Shown here piece after piece: positions 1 to 8,428 of a stretch of DNA of 64,000 nt. Under the pieces are notes generated by a model. It did no database searches, was not told where the DNA came from, and worked only from the letters and a program-made list of their open reading frames with translations. Position 1 is the stretch's first letter. The number at the start of each line of letters is the position of its first letter. Position numbers and translations under genes: made by a program. Origin of the DNA: Halomonas denitrificans (GTDB lineage Bacteria; Pseudomonadota; Gammaproteobacteria; Pseudomonadales; Halomonadaceae); NCBI RefSeq assembly GCF_003056305.1, contig NZ_PYVX01000007.1:62001-126000 (forward strand), written 5' to 3'.

Positions 1-462
1 CTGCCAAGCCGCGCCCTGGGTCGCGCGCTGCGCGTCATCGTGATGCCCACGGGCCGGCGCTGGAAGCGCCCCGAGGATGCGCTGACCCGCGAGATCGCCC
101 AGGCCGTCTCCCGGGACACCGCCCTGCGCCACTTCCTGCTCGACGCCACCTGGCAGGAGAACGACGGCAGCCGGGACAACCCGCTGGCCCGCTACAACGC
201 CCTGCTGGCTAGCCAGGAGCGCGCCGAGGCGCTCTATCGCCGGGTCAACAAGGCCTACGCCAAGGGCGAGCTGCCGGCCGATGCGCTGCATCCGGAAGAG
301 CGGGTCGAGGCGGCCCTGGCGAAGGGGCTGATCGACGAGGAGGACGCCACCTTCATGCAGGAGCGCGAGGCCGCGGTACTGGAGCTGCTCACCGTCGACG
401 ACTTCGCCTACGACGCCTTCGTCACCGACAAGACCAAGGTACTGCGCCACCAGCCGGCCTGA
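1..462 (+). CDS. fadE: Acyl-CoA dehydrogenase FadE, C-terminal part (5' end outside window)
   Basis: The reading frame is open from base 1 and ends at TGA 460-462, leaving about 153 C-terminal residues. Family knowledge: FadE catalyses the first, FAD-dependent step of fatty-acid beta-oxidation. The visible part fits the C-terminal extension specific to the long FadE enzymes (DUF1974-like): a basic LGRALRVIVMP...RRWKRP stretch followed by helical, charged sequence ending in KTKVLRHQPA. The first in-frame ATG (40) is internal, because the frame is open and FadE-like upstream of it. A strong terminator follows directly. The catalytic part is not in the window, so the assignment rests only on the tail. 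Confidence 0.8.
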   Translation: MPSRALGRALRVIVMPTGRRWKRPEDALTREIAQAVSRDTALRHFLLDATWQENDGSRDNPLARYNALLASQERAEALYRRVNKAYAKGELPADALHPEERVEAALAKGLIDEEDATFMQEREAAVLELLTVDDFAYDAFVTDKTKVLRHQPA

Positions 463-481
463 GGTTCCACTCCCCCAGGAC

Positions 482-513
482 GACGCCCCGGCCAGCCGCC
501 GGGGCGTCTTTAT
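482..513 (+). terminator. Rho-independent terminator after fadE
   Basis: A perfect 10-bp stem (482-491 with 499-508) with a 7-nt loop is followed by a short T-rich run. It begins 20 bp after the fadE stop. The gene on the other side converges on it. Confidence 0.85.
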
Positions 514-738
514 ATTCCCTCATTGATGTTTCCCCGGAGCGCCGCGGCAGGTCATCGAGAGGGCGCTGCGAATCCCTCCCTGTACGCTACCGCTGCCCAG
601 CTTCGCTCTCGCATTCTGCTCCGCTTGAAGGGCCGGTGCTGGCCATCCCTGGCCAGCCCGTTCGCAGCAATCCTCCTCTCCCATGGCATAGGCCCCTCTC
701 TCTGACCTGCCCCGTCGCCCCTATCCCTCGGCGAATCG

Positions 739-2598
739 CTACAGCGGCCAGACGATCAGGATCATCGGGATCGCCACCGCCATCACCACCAGTGTCAGCG
801 GCAGCCCCAGCCGCCAGTAGTCGCCGAAGCGGTAGCCGCCCGGGCCCATCACCAGGGTGTTGGACTGGTGGCCGATGGGCGTGAGGAAGGCGCAGGAGGC
901 GCTGATCGCCACTACCATCAGGAAGGGATCCAGGGAGACACCGAAGCCCTCGGCGAGGCTCGCCGCGATGGGCGCCATCAACAGTGCCGCCGCGGCGTTG
1001 TTGATCACGTTGGAGAGCAGCGTGCAGAGCAGGAACAGCCCCACCAGGGTGGCCACCATCGGCCACTCGCGCCCCAGGGCCAGCAGGGTCTCGGCGATCA
1101 GGGCGGCCCCGCCGCTGGTCTCCAGCGCCTGGCCCACCGGGATCATCGCCCCCAGCAGCACGATCACCGGGCCGTCGATGGCCTGGTAGGCCTCGCGCAG
1201 CGACAGCACGCCCACCAGCAGCGACACCAGTGCGGCGCCAGTCAGGGCCACCGCCGAGGGCACGAGGTCCAGCACCATGGCGATCACCGCCACCGCGAAG
1301 ATGGCCACCGAGACCGCCAGCAGGCGCGGCTGGCCCAGGGTCAGGTTGCGGCTGGCCAGCGGCAGGCAGCCCAGGGTGGTGAGACTCTCGCCGATCTCGC
1401 CCTCCCCGCCCTGCAGCAGCAGCACGTCGCCGGCCCGGAAGCGGATATCGCGCAGGCGCTGGTTGAGGCGGCCGCCGTCCCGGGCCACCGCCACCAGGTG
1501 CAGGCCGAACTGGTTGTGCAGGCGCAGCTGGGTGACGGTGCGGTGGATCATCATGGAGTCGTTGCGCACCACCGCCTCGACCAGCTGGAGGCCCTCGGTA
1601 TCCACTGCCGTGCGCTTCGACTCCTCCTCCTCGCCCGACGTCTCCCCGGCCGGCTCGGCCTCCCGGGGCTCGTCCGGCGCCTCGCCCTCCTGCGCCTCGT
1701 CGTCCGAGGGCGGCTCCGGGCCGACCACCAGGCCCGCCTTGTCCTCGATCAGCTTCATCTCCTCGGGGCCGGCCTCCACCAGCAGGATATCGCCCTCGTC
1801 CAGGGTACCGTGGAAGGCGTGGCCGGCATGGCGCTTGTCGCCGCGCACTACCGCCAGCACCGGGATAGTCTCCTCCAGGGCCTGGTGCAGGTCGCGCAGC
1901 GACCAGCCCACCGCCTTGCCCTCCTCGGGCACGCGCAGTTCGACCAGGTAGTGGGCGGTATCGAACATCTCCTCCCGGGAGGCCTTGCCGGCCCGCTGGG
2001 GCACCAGGCGCCAGCCCAGCAGCACGATGAAGGCCAGGCCAACCAGCGCCACGCTGGCGCCCACGGGGAAGAAGGAGAACATGCCGAAGCTCTCCCCGGT
2101 CGCCTCGGCGCGATAGCTGGAGATGATGATGTTGGGCGGGGTGCCGATCAGGGTGGTGAGGCCGCCGAGCAGCGAGCCGAAGGCCAGCGGCATCAGCAAC
2201 AGCGAGGGCGGGCTGTCGTGCTCCCGGGCCAGGCGGATCGCCACCGGCAGCATCAGCGCCAGGGCGCCGACGTTGTTCATCACTCCGGAGAGCACCAGCA
2301 CGGTGCCGGAGAGCACCAGCATCTGCAGGATCAGGCGGTCGCCGACCCGGAGGGCCTGCTCGGCGATCAGGTCGACGAGCCCGGAACGCTCGAAGCCGCG
2401 GCTGAGCACCAGTACCGCAGCGACGGTGATCACGGCGGGGTGGCCGAAGCCGTAGAAGGCCTCGTCCGTCGGCACCAGGCCCAGCAGCACGGTGGCCAGC
2501 AGCGCGGCGAGCGCCACCAGGTCGTAGCGGAAGCGGCCCCACACGAAGGCCGCGAGCGTCGCGCCGAGGATCAGGAACACCTGGCTGCTGTCGCTCAT
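739..2598 (-). CDS. SLC13-family anion/sodium symporter with RCK_C (TrkA-C) domains
   Basis: This 619-residue inner-membrane protein has the layout of SLC13/CitMHS-type permeases that carry two cytoplasmic TrkA-C domains. Hydrophobic helices cover about residues 1-190, including the GTPPNIIIS loop typical of the ion-binding hairpin and MNNVGALALMLP. A soluble portion follows (about 195-410), holding two RCK_C-like regions separated by an acidic Glu/Ser-rich linker (about 290-325). The second helical half (about 420-619) has the matching NNAAAALLMAPIA and LTPIGHQSNT signatures. Substrates in the family include sulfate, di- and tricarboxylates and taurine; the sequence does not decide which. 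ATG 2598 gives a natural hydrophobic N-terminus. The gene converges on fadE. Confidence 0.85.
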   Translation of the reverse strand: MSDSSQVFLILGATLAAFVWGRFRYDLVALAALLATVLLGLVPTDEAFYGFGHPAVITVAAVLVLSRGFERSGLVDLIAEQALRVGDRLILQMLVLSGTVLVLSGVMNNVGALALMLPVAIRLAREHDSPPSLLLMPLAFGSLLGGLTTLIGTPPNIIISSYRAEATGESFGMFSFFPVGASVALVGLAFIVLLGWRLVPQRAGKASREEMFDTAHYLVELRVPEEGKAVGWSLRDLHQALEETIPVLAVVRGDKRHAGHAFHGTLDEGDILLVEAGPEEMKLIEDKAGLVVGPEPPSDDEAQEGEAPDEPREAEPAGETSGEEEESKRTAVDTEGLQLVEAVVRNDSMMIHRTVTQLRLHNQFGLHLVAVARDGGRLNQRLRDIRFRAGDVLLLQGGEGEIGESLTTLGCLPLASRNLTLGQPRLLAVSVAIFAVAVIAMVLDLVPSAVALTGAALVSLLVGVLSLREAYQAIDGPVIVLLGAMIPVGQALETSGGAALIAETLLALGREWPMVATLVGLFLLCTLLSNVINNAAAALLMAPIAASLAEGFGVSLDPFLMVVAISASCAFLTPIGHQSNTLVMGPGGYRFGDYWRLGLPLTLVVMAVAIPMILIVWPL

Positions 2599-2744
2599 CG
2601 CCGATCACCTCCCTGTGCCGTCAGAATACCTTCAGCACAACAGCCACGGCCGAGAAATGCCAGCTTTTCCCGCCACGCCAAGACGCGATGGTCGTGGCGC
2701 GGCCGAGCGTCGTGAGCTGGGGCGCGAGAGGAGGGTTCGGCGGC

Positions 2745-3551
2745 TCACTTGCTGGCCATCCTCTCCAGCATGGCGTGGACGGCGTCCAGGTGCTCCGGCT
2801 CGTTGTGGCACATGCCCTGGAAGCTCGCGCAGAGGTCGAGGAAGTCGGGCAGCGACATGCGATCGGCCCGCTTCATCAGGCGCTTGGTCAGGCGGGTGGC
2901 CCTGGGGGGCTGGGCGGCGATCTGCCCGGCGAGTTCCCGGACCCGCTCCATCAGCGCCTCGGGTTCGGTCACCTCCAGCACGATACCGTAGTCGCGGGCC
3001 TGCTCGGCGTCGATCACCCGCCCGGTGAGCGTCAGCTCGAAGGCGCGCTGGTAGCCGATCAGCCGCTGCAGGAACCAGGCGCCGCCGTCGCCGGGAATGA
3101 TCCCCAGGTTGAGGAAGGTCTCGCCGAACCTGGCCGCGCGGGACGCGAGGCGCAGGTCCGCCATGTTGGCCAGGTCGAAGCCGGCGCCGATCGCCGGGCC
3201 GTTGACCGCGGCGATGACCGGCACCTCCACGCCCTCGAGGGCGAGCGGCAGGCGCTGGATGCCCCGGCGGTAGCGGTCGGCCACCTCGGCGACGCTGCCT
3301 TCGAAGTCGCCGCCGCGGCGGGCCATGTCCTTGACGTTGCCCCCGGCAGAGAAGGCGCTGCCCGCCCCGGTGATCACCAGCACCGAGACGGCGTCGCAGC
3401 CGTTCACCCAGTCGGCCACGGCGAGGATGTCGTCGACCAGGGCGGTGCCTGTCAGGGCGTTGCGGACGTCGTGGCGGTCCAGGATCAGGGTGGCCACCCG
3501 CCCCTCCAGGGCGAGGCGGGCGTCGGTCAGGGTCGGCAGGGTCGTGCTCAT
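2745..3551 (-). CDS. Enoyl-CoA hydratase/isomerase (crotonase) family protein
   Basis: The 268 residues show the crotonase fold signatures: a first oxyanion-hole segment with AGGNVKDM and a second with AVNGPAIGAGFDLA, then FGETFLNLGIIPGDGG. In canonical hydratases two catalytic Glu lie in the GGGCELA and FGxPE motifs. Here the first position is Asp and the second is Phe, so simple 2-enoyl-CoA hydration is not assured. An isomerase or another crotonase reaction on a CoA thioester is possible. The gene is last in a leftward group after a CMD-family protein and a class III aminotransferase, with gaps of 100 and 14 bp, which suggests a small catabolic operon. Confidence 0.82.
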   Translation of the reverse strand: MSTTLPTLTDARLALEGRVATLILDRHDVRNALTGTALVDDILAVADWVNGCDAVSVLVITGAGSAFSAGGNVKDMARRGGDFEGSVAEVADRYRRGIQRLPLALEGVEVPVIAAVNGPAIGAGFDLANMADLRLASRAARFGETFLNLGIIPGDGGAWFLQRLIGYQRAFELTLTGRVIDAEQARDYGIVLEVTEPEALMERVRELAGQIAAQPPRATRLTKRLMKRADRMSLPDFLDLCASFQGMCHNEPEHLDAVHAMLERMASK

Positions 3552-3651
3552 CGGTCGGGGCCTCGTGCTCTGAATCGGTAGCGCTCAAGGATGACGCCCC
3601 CGAGGCCCTCGATCCAGACCAACCGGCGATCCCCCTGCCCGACCGCCCCGC

Positions 3652-4212
3652 TCACGGCTCGGCGAAGGGCAGCGGCTCGCTGCCCCGGCGCACCTCGAAG
3701 ACGTTGAGGGTCATGGCCACGAACGCGTAATAGCCGAAGACGCCCACCAGCTCGACCACCGCCGGCTCGCCGAAGGCCGCCACCGCCTCGGCGTAGAGCG
3801 CCTCGTCGACGCGCCGGGTGGTGTAGAGCGTCTTGCCGAGCCGATAGACCAGCGCCTCGTCGTCGCGCTCGAAGGCGGGCTCGCGGCCGGCCTGCAGGGC
3901 CTCGATCACCGCCTCGCCGAGCCCGGCGTCGCGAGCGATGGGCGCGTGGATCTGCCACTCGGCCTGGGACTGCCACCAGGCCGCGGTGAAGAGGATCGCA
4001 AGCTCCGTGAGCCGCAGCTCCAGGCGGGTGCCGTAGCGGCAGAAGGCGCCGAGGCGCTGGGCGTGGTCGGCCAGCTCCGGGCTGTGGATCCAGGCCAGGA
4101 AGGGGCCGTCCAGGTTGCCCCGGGGGCCGCTCAGGATGGCGTCCAGCACGCGTCGCTGCTCGGGCGCCATGGTGGCCTCGTCCAGGGGAGAGAGGCGGGA
4201 GTCGATCGACAT
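3652..4212 (-). CDS. Carboxymuconolactone decarboxylase (CMD/AhpD-like) family protein
   Basis: The 186-residue, mostly alpha-helical protein carries the CMD-family core: LRLTELAILFTAAWWQSQAEWQIH followed by an Ala-rich helix. The redox CxxC found in AhpD-type peroxidase partners is absent, so an alkylhydroperoxidase role is unlikely. Related proteins without CxxC include gamma-carboxymuconolactone decarboxylases and many uncharacterised members. It starts 14 bp after the aminotransferase stop, implying co-transcription. The substrate cannot be deduced. Confidence 0.8.
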   Translation of the reverse strand: MSIDSRLSPLDEATMAPEQRRVLDAILSGPRGNLDGPFLAWIHSPELADHAQRLGAFCRYGTRLELRLTELAILFTAAWWQSQAEWQIHAPIARDAGLGEAVIEALQAGREPAFERDDEALVYRLGKTLYTTRRVDEALYAEAVAAFGEPAVVELVGVFGYYAFVAMTLNVFEVRRGSEPLPFAEP

Positions 4213-4226
4213 CGGGCGAGGCTCCG

Positions 4227-5555
4227 TTACGAGTGGGTGAGGACGCGCGCAAGGGCGGCGTCGAGCTTGTCGACGATCTCGTCCAGCTGGGCGTCATCGA
4301 GGATGAAGGGCGGGGCCAGCAGGATGTGGTCGCCGCGGCGACCGTCCAGGGTGCCGCCCATCGGGTAGCACATCAGGCCCTCGTCCATGGCGGCACGCTT
4401 GACCGCCGCATGCAGCTTGCGCGCGGGGTCGAAGGGCGTCTTGGTGTCGCGCTCGGCGACCAGCTCGAGCCCGCGGAAGAGCCCCCGGCCGCGAATGTCG
4501 CCGACGCGGGGATGGTCGCCGAAGCGCGCCTCGAGGCGCTGCTGGAGCCCCTCGCCCAGGCGCACGACCCGATCCAGCAGCCCGCGCTCCTCGATGGCGC
4601 GCTGCACGGCCAGGGCGGCGGCGCAGGCGGTAGCGTGGCCGATGTAGGTGTGGCCGTGCTGGAAGAAGCCCGAGCCTTCGGCGATCGCCGCACGGATCCG
4701 CTCACTGACCAGGGTCGCGCCGATCGGCTGGTAGCCGGCCCCGAGGCCCTTGGCGATGGTCACCAGGTCGGCGGTCACGCCCTCCTGCTCGGCGGCGAAG
4801 AGGGTGCCGGTGCGGCCCATGCCGCACATCACCTCGTCGAGGATCAGCAGGATACCGTGGCGATCGCAGATCTCGCGCACCCGCCTGAAGTAGCCCGGCA
4901 CCGCGGGCACCGCGCCGAGGGTCGCGCCGACCACCGGCTCGGCGACGAAGGCCATCACGTTCTCCGGCCCCAGGCTCTGGATCTCGGCCTCGAGCTCCGC
5001 GGCCAGGCGCTCGCCGTAGGCCTCCGGGGTCTCGCCGGGGGCCTGGTCGCGATAGGCGTAGCAGGGGCTGACGTGGCTCACCTCGACCAGCAGCGGCTCG
5101 AACTGCTGCCGGCGCCAGGCGTTGCCGCCGGTGGCGAGCGCCCCGAGGGTGTTGCCGTGATAGCTCTGGCGCCGGGCGATCAGGTGCTTGCGCTGGGGCT
5201 CGCCGCGCTCGATGAAGTACTGGCGGGCGAGCTTGAGGGCCGCCTCCACCGCCTCGGAGCCGCCGGAGACGAAGTATACCGAGGAGAGGCCCGCCGGCGC
5301 CCGCTCGACCAGGAAGTCGGCCAGCGCCTCCATCGGCTCGGTGGTGAAGAAGGAGCTGTGGGCATAGGCGAGCCGGCCGACCTGGTCACGCACCGCCTCG
5401 ATCACCTCGGCATCGCTGTGGCCCAGGCAGGAGACCGCGGCCCCGCCGCAGGCGTCCAGGTAGCGCTTGCCCTGGGCATCGATCAGGTAGGGCCCGTCGC
5501 CACCAACGGCGGTCGGGTAGGCGAGCTTCAGGTGGCGGTGGAAGACGTGGCTCAT
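4227..5555 (-). CDS. Class III pyridoxal-phosphate aminotransferase
   Basis: This 442-residue protein has all the hallmarks of class III (omega) aminotransferases: SGGSEAVEAALKLAR for phosphate binding, YHGNT, LLILDEVMCGMGRTG with the cofactor-binding Asp, and the Schiff-base lysine at about residue 269 in TIAKGLGAGYQP. Such enzymes transfer amino groups from omega-amino acids, polyamines or beta-amino acids to 2-oxoacids. The start at ATG 5555 follows an AGAGGA ribosome site; ten more codons are open upstream but lack a site. The divergent RpiR regulator and the downstream CMD and crotonase genes suggest an inducible catabolic unit. The true amino donor is unknown. Confidence 0.87.
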   Translation of the reverse strand: MSHVFHRHLKLAYPTAVGGDGPYLIDAQGKRYLDACGGAAVSCLGHSDAEVIEAVRDQVGRLAYAHSSFFTTEPMEALADFLVERAPAGLSSVYFVSGGSEAVEAALKLARQYFIERGEPQRKHLIARRQSYHGNTLGALATGGNAWRRQQFEPLLVEVSHVSPCYAYRDQAPGETPEAYGERLAAELEAEIQSLGPENVMAFVAEPVVGATLGAVPAVPGYFRRVREICDRHGILLILDEVMCGMGRTGTLFAAEQEGVTADLVTIAKGLGAGYQPIGATLVSERIRAAIAEGSGFFQHGHTYIGHATACAAALAVQRAIEERGLLDRVVRLGEGLQQRLEARFGDHPRVGDIRGRGLFRGLELVAERDTKTPFDPARKLHAAVKRAAMDEGLMCYPMGGTLDGRRGDHILLAPPFILDDAQLDEIVDKLDAALARVLTHS

Positions 5556-5610
5556 GCGATCCTCTCGTAGGAGATGCAAATTCAAGAGCCATTCTGATAA
5601 AGCGGAAATA

Positions 5611-5622
5611 TATTTGCAAATA
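5611..5622. promoter_or_regulatory. Palindromic candidate operator between aminotransferase and rpiR genes
   Basis: TATTTGCAAATA is a perfect 12-bp palindrome inside a conspicuously AT-rich island between two divergent starts. A second half-site TGCAAAT lies at 5575-5581, 40 bp away. The position fits an operator for the divergently encoded RpiR-type regulator, by analogy with other divergent regulator/target pairs. No footprint is known to me. Confidence 0.45.
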
Positions 5623-5689
5623 GATTCGACCCCATCCTGACGCCGGGAACGACGAAGGCTACAATGCGCGCCTCGATCCCTGCAGGCCG

Positions 5690-6604
5690 ATGCCCCTCAT
5701 GAGCTCCTCCACGCCCCCACGACCGGACACCCTCGGCGACCTCGAGCGCCTGCTCGCCACCCTCGAGCAGGGCGAAGGCGCGGTACGGCTCGGCAAGCGC
5801 TCGCGCCGGGTGCTCTCGGCGATGGTCACCGCGCCCCAGCAGGCCGCGGTCTCGTCGATCAGCGAACTGGCGGAGCGCCTGGGCGTCAGCCCCTCGACCC
5901 TGTCGCGGCTGGCCCAGCGGCTGGGCTTCGACGGCTTCGCCGGCCTGCAGGCGGTGTTTCGCCGCCACGTCACCGAGGGCAAGAGCTTCTACAGCGATCA
6001 GGTCTCGCGCCTGCTGGACAGCGACGGGGACGACGACGCCCTCGCCCGGCTGGCCCGGCTGGGCCGCCAGGAGAGCGCCAACATCGGCGACACGGTGGCG
6101 GGGATCGATGGGGAGGCCTTCACCGAGGCGGCGCGGCTCTTGGTGGAGGCGAAGCGGGTGAGGGTCCACGGCATGCGCCAGTTCGCCTCGCTGGCCTCCT
6201 TCCTGGCCTATGGCCTGGGCATGCTGCGCACCGATGCGGCGCCGCTGGACGCCGTCCGCCACGGGGTGGCGGACGCCCTGGCCCAGCTCGAGGCGGGGGA
6301 CGTGCTGGTGGTGGCGAGCTGCTTTCCCTACACCCCCAGCGTGCTGGCGACGGCCGAGGTCGCGGCGCGCCAGGGCATCCGCGTCATCGCCCTGACCGAC
6401 TCCCGGGGCTCGCCGCTCGCCCGGGTGGCGCACCACGCCTTCCCGGTCCCCGACCACAGCCTCTTCTTCAGCAACAGCATGTGCGCCTTCATGCTGCTGG
6501 CCGAGGGACTGCTCTGCGAGGCGGCGAACCGGCTCGGCGACGAGGGGCTCGCCGCGCTCAGGCGGCGCGAGCAGCTGATCGGCGAGCTCAACGAGTCGCT
6601 CTAG
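5690..6604 (+). CDS. MurR/RpiR family transcriptional regulator
   Basis: The 304 residues comprise an N-terminal HTH_6 domain (about 30-105; SISELAERLGVSPSTLSRLAQRLGFDGFAGLQ) and a C-terminal SIS sugar-phosphate-binding domain (about 140-280; RVHGMRQFASLASFLAYGLG and DVLVVASCFPYTPSVLATAE). RpiR proteins normally sense phosphosugars or related metabolites and repress or activate adjacent catabolic genes. It is transcribed away from the aminotransferase operon, which is its probable target. The first ATG (5690) is used; ATG 5699 is an alternative three codons inside and neither has a strong ribosome site. Confidence 0.88.
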   Translation: MPLMSSSTPPRPDTLGDLERLLATLEQGEGAVRLGKRSRRVLSAMVTAPQQAAVSSISELAERLGVSPSTLSRLAQRLGFDGFAGLQAVFRRHVTEGKSFYSDQVSRLLDSDGDDDALARLARLGRQESANIGDTVAGIDGEAFTEAARLLVEAKRVRVHGMRQFASLASFLAYGLGMLRTDAAPLDAVRHGVADALAQLEAGDVLVVASCFPYTPSVLATAEVAARQGIRVIALTDSRGSPLARVAHHAFPVPDHSLFFSNSMCAFMLLAEGLLCEAANRLGDEGLAALRRREQLIGELNESL

Positions 6605-6628
6605 GCGCCGCCCGCGCCTCGACAGGGA

Positions 6629-7606
6629 TCAGGGGAGCAGGATGGTCGAGCCGGTGGTCTGGCGGGCGGCCAGGGCCGCCTGGGCATCGCCCGCCTCGGC
6701 CAGCGGGTAGCGGTGAGAGATATCGACCGTCACCCGGCCGCTCTCGAGCATCGCGAAGAGCTCGCCGGCCATCGCCTCCAGCCGCTCGCGGGTGTCGGCG
6801 TAGCCGTTGAGGCTCGGGCGCGTGACGTAAAGCGACCCCTTCTGATTGAGGATGCCGATGTTCACCCCCTCCACCGGGCCGGAGGCGTTGCCGAAGCTGA
6901 CCATCAGGCCGCGCTTCTTCAGGCAGTCAAGCGACGTCTCCCAGGTGTCCTTGCCCACCGAGTCGTAGACCACGTCGCACATCGCGCCGCCGGTCAGCTC
7001 GCGCACCCGCTCGACCACATCCTCCCGGGTGTAGTCGATGGTCGCCCAGGCGCCGTTCCGGGTGGCCAGCGCGGCCTTCTCCGGGGAGCTGACGGTACCG
7101 ATGAGCTTCACGCCGAGCGCCTTCGCCCACTGGCAGGCGATCGAACCGACCCCGCCGGCGGCGGCGTGCCAGAGGATGGTCTCGCCGCCCTGGAGGGGGT
7201 AGGTCTGGCGCAGCAGGTACTGCACCGTGAGGCCCTTGAGCATGGCGGCCGCGGCGGTCTCGACGTCGATCGCCTCGGGCAGCGCCACCACCTTGTCGGC
7301 GGGCAGCACGTGCTGCTCGGCGTAGGCGCCGAGCGGTCCCTGGGCGTAGGCCACCCGGTCGCCCACCGCCAGGTGGGTGACGCCCTCGCCGACCGCCTCG
7401 ACCACGCCGGCCCCCTCGGTGCCGAGCCCCGAGGGCAGGCCGGGCGCCGGATAGAGGCCGGTGCGGAAGTAGATGTCGATGAAGTTGAGGCCGACCGCCT
7501 GGTTGCGCACGCGCACCTCACCGGCGGCCGGCGCGGCCGGTTCGGCCTCGACGAGTTCGAGCACCTCGGGGCCGCCGGTGCGGGCAAACTGGATACGCTG
7601 GGGCAT
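6629..7606 (-). CDS. Quinone oxidoreductase / zeta-crystallin-type NADPH reductase
   Basis: This 325-residue medium-chain reductase is of the zinc-free QOR class. An N-terminal GroES-like domain has GLNFIDIYFRTGLYP and the family signature ALPEAIDVETAAAAMLKGLTVQYLL. It is followed by a Rossmann domain with HAAAGGVGSIACQWAKALG. There are no zinc-ligand cysteines. QOR enzymes reduce quinones by one electron with NADPH and help with xenobiotic or aldehyde stress. ATG 7606 gives the normal N-terminus MPQRIQFARTGGPEVLEL; the open frame continues 22 codons upstream but looks non-coding. It converges with the RpiR gene. Confidence 0.88.
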   Translation of the reverse strand: MPQRIQFARTGGPEVLELVEAEPAAPAAGEVRVRNQAVGLNFIDIYFRTGLYPAPGLPSGLGTEGAGVVEAVGEGVTHLAVGDRVAYAQGPLGAYAEQHVLPADKVVALPEAIDVETAAAAMLKGLTVQYLLRQTYPLQGGETILWHAAAGGVGSIACQWAKALGVKLIGTVSSPEKAALATRNGAWATIDYTREDVVERVRELTGGAMCDVVYDSVGKDTWETSLDCLKKRGLMVSFGNASGPVEGVNIGILNQKGSLYVTRPSLNGYADTRERLEAMAGELFAMLESGRVTVDISHRYPLAEAGDAQAALAARQTTGSTILLP

Positions 7607-7682
7607 GGGGGTTGTCCTTGTGACGTTGACGGATGGCCCATCAGTCAAGCGTCCGGACACCCCCGGGGTCAAGAAGGGTTTA

Positions 7683-8255
7683 TTAGAGCGTCGCGGGGAA
7701 GGACTCCAGGCCGCGAACGAAGCGCGCCTTGTAGTCGTCGAAGAGCGTGCGGTCGCGCTTGAACGACTGGATCACCGAGGCCTCGTCGAAGCTCAGCGCC
7801 CGGGGCAGCTCGGCCACGCTGGTGGCGGGATGCTTGGGGCCGAGGCCGATGCGCACGCCGGCCTTGCCGTCGAGCCAGCGGGTGATGCCCGCCTCGCGGA
7901 AGCGCGCCTCCTGCTCGGGGCCCACGGCATCGACGCGCAGCGGCGCCTTGAGGGCCAGCTCGGCGACCAGCCGCTCGGCGGGCCGGGTCACGCTCTCGCC
8001 GTCGAGCTCGGCCAGCAGCATCACCGTCATGCTGCTGCCGACCTCGTCGAGCACCAGCAGCGCCAGCGCCACCGGGCGCGACGCGTCATCCACCAGCGCC
8101 AGCACCCGCGCCGCCTCCTGCTTGACCAGCACCCCCAGGGTGCCGGCGAAGGTCGCCAGCGGCGTGAGCCCGGCGTCCTGGCCGTAGGCCTCGGCGCACA
8201 GCCGCGCCAGGCAGGCATCGCGCTGCTGGGGATTCTTGATGTGCACGACTCTCAT
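7683..8255 (-). CDS. Hypothetical protein, 190 residues
   Basis: This soluble protein has no signal peptide or membrane helix. It starts MRVVHIKNPQQRDACLARL and contains alternating strands and helices (RVLALVDDASRPVALALLVLDEV, then MTVMLLAELD). That arrangement could be a degenerate GNAT-like fold, but no acetyl-CoA loop is recognisable and I cannot name a family. ATG 8255 is chosen because upstream codons are out of character. It is not in an obvious operon: 76 bp separate it from the quinone reductase start on the same strand. Confidence 0.6.
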   Translation of the reverse strand: MRVVHIKNPQQRDACLARLCAEAYGQDAGLTPLATFAGTLGVLVKQEAARVLALVDDASRPVALALLVLDEVGSSMTVMLLAELDGESVTRPAERLVAELALKAPLRVDAVGPEQEARFREAGITRWLDGKAGVRIGLGPKHPATSVAELPRALSFDEASVIQSFKRDRTLFDDYKARFVRGLESFPATL

Positions 8256-8428
8256 CTCGGTGTCCTCGCATCGTCGTATGTCCGGCGCCAGCGCCAGGAT
8301 CGAAAGCGCGCAGCCTACCACATCCTGGCCCGATCGCGCCGCGCCCGACGTCCGGCGCGGGGGCGTTTCCCGTCGCCGGTGGATGGCGCTAGGCTGTCCC
8401 TTCCGACCCGCCGACCAGGAAGTCTCCC

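Noticed and set aside
587..2608. Long leftward frame overlapping the SLC13 gene
   Set aside because: It is a different frame of the same strand with Arg/Gly/Pro-rich composition, while the 619-residue membrane protein has clear family motifs.
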